Below, in pieces: positions 25,951 to 29,686 of a stretch of 29,686 nt of DNA. Numbering within the stretch: the stretch's first letter is position 1; each line of letters starts with the position of its first letter. This stretch comes from Sphingomonadales bacterium. Its GTDB lineage: Bacteria > Pseudomonadota > Alphaproteobacteria > Sphingomonadales > Sphingomonadaceae. Position numbers and translations under genes: made by a program. The notes under the pieces are model-generated. The model was not told the DNA's origin, made no database searches, and saw nothing but the letters and a program-made list of their open reading frames with translations. The stretch spans positions 1 to 29,686 of the forward strand of contig JAIVHR010000006.1 of the NCBI GenBank assembly GCA_020200935.1. Reading direction: 5' to 3'.

Positions 25951-25984
25951 AATTAAGCCCTTCCTCCTCTGTTAGGCCGTTAGC

Positions 25985-26185
25985 CCGGCGGGATTATCCC
26001 GCCTATCGTCGAAACTACGCGCGGCCCGGTGTTTCGTTCCTCGTTTCGCGCGCGAATCGTTCTCTTTGAGGGTGGAGGTGTGCGGCTTTTGGAGTGTGGA
26101 TGCAAATACCCCGGCCGCTGGAGGAGGTGAGCGGCCGGGGTCAGTATATGGCCGGGGTGCGCCCCGAAGGGCGTTCCGGCCAAAC
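25985..26185. repeat. Cluster of GC-rich hairpins downstream of sciP
   Basis: Three hairpins lie between the GlsB-type gene and the sciP stop: CCCGGCGGG-ATTA-TCCCGCC near 25985-26004; an 11-bp stem CCCCGGCCGCT/AGCGGCCGGGG at 26109-26140; and GGCCGG...GCGCCC/GGGCG...CCGGCC at 26152-26183. The last two are in position to terminate sciP transcription, although T-runs are poor. The 235-bp region shows no gene. Confidence 0.5.
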
Positions 26186-26428
26186 CTAGTATTTTTGCTG
26201 GCGTTCGTAGAGCGACTTGTAATGCTGGATCCGGGTGACGCGCAGGCCGGGCATGCCCGACCGGTCGATCGCCCGTTGCCAGCTGGCGAATTCCTCGACC
26301 GTCAGGTCGTAGCGTTCGCAGGCCTCGTCGACGCTCAGCAGCCCGCCATTGACCGCGGCGACCACCTCGGCCTTGCGGCGTACGACCCAGCGGCGCGTGT
26401 TGGCCGGCGGCAGCGTGTCCAGCGTCAA
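26186..26428 (-). pseudogene. sciP: SciP-type CtrA inhibitor (DUF1153), 5' end missing
   Basis: SciP is a small DNA-binding protein that holds back CtrA-activated transcription in alphaproteobacterial cell-cycle control. The conserved body is complete: TLDTLPPANTRRWVVRRKAEVVAAVNGGLLSVDEACERY, then LTVEEFASWQRAIDRSGMPGLRVTRIQHYKSLYERQQKY. No ATG or GTG start with a ribosome site exists. The frame begins at a TTG at 26428 and meets a TAA 12 bases upstream, after REP-LTLDT. Normal members have about 10-20 further N-terminal residues. Immediately upstream is the 5' part of another minus-strand gene with no end of its own, so I infer one deletion that removed that gene's 3' end and the sciP start. 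An alternative is natural initiation at TTG, but the missing ribosome site argues against it. Confidence 0.78.
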
Positions 26429-26439
26429 CGGCTCGCGTT

Positions 26440-26711
26440 AGCGGCGCGTTCGATAATGGCACAGCGGGATTGAAGCGCCCGCGGAGCACGGCGCTGGCGG
26501 GCGCCATGTGGACGTTCGGCGCAAACAGCGCGATCAGCGCCGCCGCGACATCGCCGGTTTCGCCGCCGGCCGCCTCGAGCCGCACGGCGCGGCGCGCGGT
26601 CGGCTGCGAAGCCTGCGCCGCGCCGAGAAAGGCGACCAGCGCCCCAAAGTCGGGCGCGGCGCGCCAGCCGGCGTCGGCGGGTCGGCGGAAAGGGGCGAAA
26701 TCACTGTCCAT
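26440..26711 (-). pseudogene. 5' fragment of an unidentified gene upstream of sciP
   Basis: From an ATG at 26711 about 80 residues have strong high-GC third positions and a protein-like pattern (MDSDFAPFRRPADAGWRAAP, then LVAFLGAAQASQPTARRAVRLEAAGG and DVAAALIALFAPNVHMAPASAVLRGRFNP). After RFNP, near 26465, codon use changes (CCA, TTA) and the frame runs through sciP in a wrong phase with arginine-rich sequence. I do not recognise the family. It diverges from mnmA. I read it as a gene truncated at the same junction that removed the sciP start. Confidence 0.45.
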
Positions 26712-26863
26712 GAGTGACGCTGTAGGGCGCAAGGCTGAAAAGGCCGTAAAGCCCGGGGCAACGCTTTGGTGACGAATCGAACCGCCCGGGCCTCCTCATG
26801 GTTAGCCGATCGATAAGCCCTGCTGGCGGCGACGCCTTTGCACTGGCGGCGGCAAGCCCCTAA

Positions 26864-27870
26864 ATGCGCGCCATGGAAAGCCGCTTTCAGCTCGACAAGC
26901 CCGCCGGCAAGGCGCGGATCGTCGTCGCCATGTCGGGCGGCGTCGACAGCTCGGTCGTCGCCGCGCTCGCGGCGGAGACGGGCGCCGAGGTGATCGGCAT
27001 CACCTTGCAGCTCTATGATCACGGCGAGGCGGTCGGGCGCGCGGGCAGCTGCTGCGCGGGCAGCGACATTCGCGATGCGCGCGCGGTCGCCGAGAAGCTC
27101 GGCATCGCCCATTATGTCTTCGATTATGAGTCGCGCTTCCGCGAGTCGGTGATCGAGGATTTCGCCGATGAATATGTCGCTGGCCGCACGCCGATCCCCT
27201 GCGTGCGCTGCAACCAGGGGGTGAAGTTCACCGATCTGCTCGCGATGGCACGCGATCTCGGCGCCGATTGCCTGGCGACCGGCCATTATGTCCGCCGGGT
27301 GATCGGCGGCGAGGGCGCCGAACTCCATTGCGCCGCCGATCCGGCGCGCGACCAGAGCTATTTCCTCTTCGCGACGACGCGCGAGCAGCTCGATTTCCTG
27401 CGCTTCCCGCTCGGCGACATGCCCAAGCGGCGGGTGCGCGAGATTGCCGGCGAGCTCGGCCTCGGCGTCGCCGCCAAGCCCGACAGCCAGGATATCTGCT
27501 TCGTCCCCGACGGCGATTATGCGCGAATTGTCAGAAAATTGCGGCCCGAGGCCGGCGAGGGCGGCGAGATCGTCGACCGCGCCGGCAATGTCCTCGGCGA
27601 GCATAAGGGCCGCAGGCGCTGGCGATCGCCGAGGCGCGGATCGAGGATCTCAACTGGCTGGGCGAGAGCTTCGATGGCGAAATGACGGCCAAGGTCCGCT
27701 CGCTCGCCAAGCCCGTTGCGGTGCGCTTCGACGGCGAGACGGTGCGCTTCGAGCAGCCCGAATATGGCGTCGCGCCCGGCCAGGCCGCCGTGCTCTATGC
27801 CGGCGAGCGGGTGATGGGCGGCGGCTGGATCGCCGAGACGGTGCCCGCCGAAGAGGCGCTGGCGGCGTGA
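26864..27870 (+). pseudogene. mnmA: tRNA 2-thiouridylase MnmA, internal deletion with frameshift
   Basis: MnmA thiolates U34 of tRNA-Lys, -Glu and -Gln. Residues 1-249 are normal: PP-loop SGGVDSS at 24-30, catalytic Cys113 in IPCVRCN, second catalytic Cys212 in [13 protein letters not shown], then GNVLGEHKG ending near 27609. The frame then turns into arginine-rich nonsense and ends at 27685. The correct C-terminus resumes in another frame at about 27612 with [17 protein letters not shown] and runs through KVRSLAKPVAVRFDG and AVLYAGERVMGGGWIAET to TGA at 27868-27870, overlapping the next start as GTGA. About 45 residues, including the tRNA-contacting GQR-type loop, are missing. Since this tRNA modification is normally important for growth, assembly error is suspected. 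ATG 26864 is listed; ATG 26873 is also possible. Confidence 0.9.
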
Positions 27871-28337
27871 AACCGCGCCGGGTTCATCGGCGCACCATCC
27901 TCGAAGCTTCCTATGAATCGGTCTGCGAGGCGTTGCTCAGCCCGGCGGTGATGCAGCATATCGCCCGGCCGCTGATGGTCATTCGCTCGGCCGATCCGGA
28001 AGGTTTCCCCGAACGCTGGCAGAAGCGCCGCTATCGCGCGAAGCTGCATGCTTTCGGCGTCCTCCCCCTCGGCTGGCAGGATATCGATGTCGGTTTCGCC
28101 GAGATCGAACCGGGCCGGCTCTATCGCGGGCGCGATCGCGGCGGTGGCCAGCTGGCGCGCAGCTGGGATCACCGGCTCGAGGTCGAGCGGATCGATGACG
28201 GACACTGCGCCTATTCGGATACCGTCGATGTCGAGGCGGGTGCGTTCACGCCGATTGCCGGGGTGACGGTCAAGCTGCTCTTCGCCCATCGCCAGCGGCG
28301 CCTGCAAAAGCTCGCCCGCAACGGCTTTCGCCTGTAA
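27867..28337 (+). CDS. SRPBCC-like (START-fold) protein of unknown function
   Basis: The 156-residue protein starts at a GTG at 27867, overlapping the mnmA stop by GTGA, so it is translationally coupled to the real mnmA frame. The pattern RRTILEASYESVCEALLSPAVMQHIARPL, a central LGWQDIDVGFAEIEPG, YSDTVDVEAGAFTPIAG and a C-terminal amphipathic helix (LLFAHRQRRLQKLARNGF) fits the helix-grip SRPBCC fold, which binds hydrophobic ligands. No ligand or enzyme residues can be named. It is followed by a small membrane protein gene 10 bp on. Confidence 0.72.
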   Translation: MKPRRVHRRTILEASYESVCEALLSPAVMQHIARPLMVIRSADPEGFPERWQKRRYRAKLHAFGVLPLGWQDIDVGFAEIEPGRLYRGRDRGGGQLARSWDHRLEVERIDDGHCAYSDTVDVEAGAFTPIAGVTVKLLFAHRQRRLQKLARNGFRL

Positions 28338-28347
28338 GCAGCGAACC

Positions 28348-28728
28348 ATGGCGATCGTCCGCTGGATCTTCTGGGCTGCCGCGATCTTCGGGATCGCCGT
28401 CATCGCGCCGCTCTATTTCCTCGAAGGCTTTATGAGCGCGAATTTCCCGCCGCCGATCGCGCGGCCGGAAAATTACTACGGCTTCGTCGGCGTGACCCTC
28501 GCCTCGCAGTTCCTCTATGTGCTGATCGCGCTCGATCCGGTGCGCTTCCGGCCGGTGATACTGGTCGGCATGGCGGGAAAGCTCTCCTTCGTCGGCGCCT
28601 GCGCGATCCTCTATCTGCAGGGCCGCATCGCATTGCCGGTCTTCGCCATGTCGCTGTTCGATCTCGTCTGGGTCGTGCTCTTCGCGCTCGCCTGGCGGCG
28701 GATCGGGCGGATTTCTCAGCCCGCCTAG
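28348..28728 (+). CDS. Small multi-pass membrane protein, unknown function
   Basis: The 126-residue protein has four hydrophobic segments: VRWIFWAAAIFGIAVIAPLYF, then YYGFVGVTLASQFLYVLIAL, PVILVGMAGKLSFVGACAILYL and LPVFAMSLFDLVWVVLFALAW. The pattern resembles short membrane proteins often annotated as hypothetical in alphaproteobacteria. The start at 28348 lies 10 bp after the SRPBCC gene, so mnmA, the SRPBCC gene and this gene form one operon. Its stop overlaps the stop of the convergent gene. Confidence 0.75.
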   Translation: MAIVRWIFWAAAIFGIAVIAPLYFLEGFMSANFPPPIARPENYYGFVGVTLASQFLYVLIALDPVRFRPVILVGMAGKLSFVGACAILYLQGRIALPVFAMSLFDLVWVVLFALAWRRIGRISQPA

Positions 28729-28930
28729 CCTGCGGGCCAGGGCTCGAGCACACAGCCCAGCCCCTCGCGGAATTCCCGCCGATATAGCGGCAGGAGCAGG
28801 TGACGTGGGCGGCATAGCCGACGCCGAGCTGCAAGGTCGGCCGCATCCGGTCGGCATAGATCACCGCCGCCGCGATCAGCGCGAGCAGCAGCACCAGCAC
28901 TATCGCCAGCCAGGGGTGCTTCACTTTCAT
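28725..28930 (-). pseudogene. Small membrane-anchored protein, middle deleted
   Basis: From an ATG at 28930 the protein starts MKVKHPWLAIVLVLLLALIAA (one membrane helix), then RPTLQLGVGYAAHVTCSCRYIGG. Here, near 28774, the frame changes to unrelated sequence that has no nearby stop. The expected type of ending, EFREGLGCVLEPWPAG with TAG at 28725-28727, lies in another frame immediately afterwards. The cysteine-rich 'TCSCRYIGG' start and 'GCVLEP' end look like the two ends of one short exported protein from which about 45 residues are missing; this rests on a remembered pattern rather than a named family. It diverges from the serine hydrolase gene, with 24 bp between starts. Confidence 0.5.
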
Positions 28931-28954
28931 CGCTTGCCGTCCTAGCGTGCGGGC

Positions 28955-29686
28955 ATGAGGAAGCAAGCTTGGCCGGCACTGATCGCCCTGCCGCTGATCG
29001 CCGCGGCGGTCGCGCCGCTCGCCATCGAGGAGGTGCCCGTAGAGGATGCCGAAACCGCCGCTCCGGCGGTCGTCCGCGCGGATCTCGAATCAGCGATCGA
29101 CGCGCTTTTCGAGGATGAGGGGATCGGCGAGACCCGGGCGCTGATCGTGCTGCAAGATGGCGAGATCGTCGCCGAGCGCTATGCGCCGGGCTTTACCGCC
29201 GACATGCGCTATGTCTCCTGGTCGATGGCGAAGAGCGTGACAGCGGTGCTGGTCGGTTTTCTCGTCGCCGACGGCCGGCTCGATCTCGACGCGCCGGCGC
29301 CGATTCCCGAATGGCATGGCGAGGGCGACCCGCGCCGCGCGATAACCCTGCGCCATCTGCTCCACATGTCGTCTGGGCTCGACCATGTCGAGGTCAACGA
29401 TCCGGTGTGGGATTCGCGGACCAACGAGATGCTGTTCACCAGCGGCAGCGACGATATGGCCGCCTTTGCGGTCGATCGCGAACTCGAGGCCGAGCCCGGC
29501 ACGCATTACGAATATTCGAGCGTCACCAGCGTCATCCTGTCGCGAATCATCGCCGATGCATTGACCGATTCAACCGATCCCGGCGAACGCGCCGCCGCCT
29601 TCCGCCGCTTCGCCGAGACGCGGCTGATAGGGCGGGGCGAGGTGCCGAGCCTCTATTTCGAATTCGACGCGCAGGGGACGCAGATC
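28955..29686 (+). CDS. Serine hydrolase, beta-lactamase/class C family (3' end beyond window)
   Basis: The ORF starts at an ATG at 28955 and is open to the right edge (244 codons). A signal-peptide-like N-terminus (MRKQAWPALIALPLIAAAVAPLA) is followed by the class C beta-lactamase fold: LIVLQDGEIVAERY, the SxxK nucleophile motif in YVSWSMAKSVTAVLVG, LRHLLHMSSGLDHVE, and the Tyr-x-Ser motif in HYEYSSVTSVILSRI. Relatives include 6-aminohexanoate-dimer hydrolase and esterase EstB; the substrate is unknown. The C-terminal part of the domain lies outside the window. Confidence 0.85.
   Translation, partial: MRKQAWPALIALPLIAAAVAPLAIEEVPVEDAETAAPAVVRADLESAIDALFEDEGIGETRALIVLQDGEIVAERYAPGFTADMRYVSWSMAKSVTAVLVGFLVADGRLDLDAPAPIPEWHGEGDPRRAITLRHLLHMSSGLDHVEVNDPVWDSRTNEMLFTSGSDDMAAFAVDRELEAEPGTHYEYSSVTSVILSRIIADALTDSTDPGERAAAFRRFAETRLIGRGEVPSLYFEFDAQGTQI

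Noticed and set aside
25980..26732. 250-codon minus-strand ORF as one gene
   Set aside because: Only the first 80 or so codons look coding; the rest is sciP in the wrong frame and hairpin DNA.

Overview
The window is high-GC alphaproteobacterial chromosome, most likely from the order Sphingomonadales. That placement rests on the gene set: a SciP-type DUF1153 protein, class I PhaC followed by a phasin and ClpS, tandem AlkB hydroxylases, and palindromic intergenic repeats of the type that read as 'PAKAGTQ' or 'HPELVSGS' when translated. It is inference; no database was consulted. No rRNA, tRNA, CRISPR array, insertion sequence or prophage was seen.

Layout. Positions 1-2052 hold a BigR-type sulfide/persulfide detoxification locus: a TauE/SafE exporter and an ArsR/rhodanese/membrane ORF on the minus strand, divergent from a metallo-beta-lactamase-fold persulfide dioxygenase across an AT-rich operator region. 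Positions 2100-5930 hold a flavodoxin-like protein, a winged-helix plus alpha/beta-hydrolase protein, a divergent SAM methyltransferase with its own N-terminal winged helix, and a secreted SnoaL-like protein. Positions 5941-8213 hold class II fructose-1,6-bisphosphatase, a small secreted protein and a nucleotidyltransferase. Positions 8164-10469 hold two AlkB-type membrane hydroxylases in tandem. Positions 10470-12814 hold repeats, a small membrane protein, a thioesterase remnant and a PLP aminotransferase. Positions 12992-16069 are a polyhydroxyalkanoate block (phaC, phasin with a probable PhaR-type operator, then clpS). Positions 16080-19102 hold a sulfotransferase, a Crp/Fnr regulator and murA. 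Positions 19286-24659 are a minus-strand operon of membrane fusion protein, RND pump and DUF445 protein. Positions 24890-25950 hold a SIMPL protein and a GlsB-type membrane protein. Positions 26186-28930 hold sciP, mnmA, an SRPBCC protein and small membrane proteins. A serine hydrolase runs off the right edge.

The most striking property is that at least seven loci look as if a block of very roughly 130-200 bp has been removed from inside them: arsR/rhodanese, the persulfide dioxygenase, the thioesterase, the RND pump, the sciP 5' end, mnmA, and a small membrane protein at 28725-28930. In five of these the true C-terminus of the same protein is still readable just downstream in the same or another frame, and in two it ends in an intact ATGA/GTGA overlap with the next gene. 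The neighbouring genes are full length. Because mnmA and a SciP-type regulator are unlikely to be dispensable, collapsed or mis-joined assembly is the leading explanation. If the deletions are real, the locus is decaying by an unusual process. The apparent ArsR-rhodanese-membrane fusion should be read in that light.
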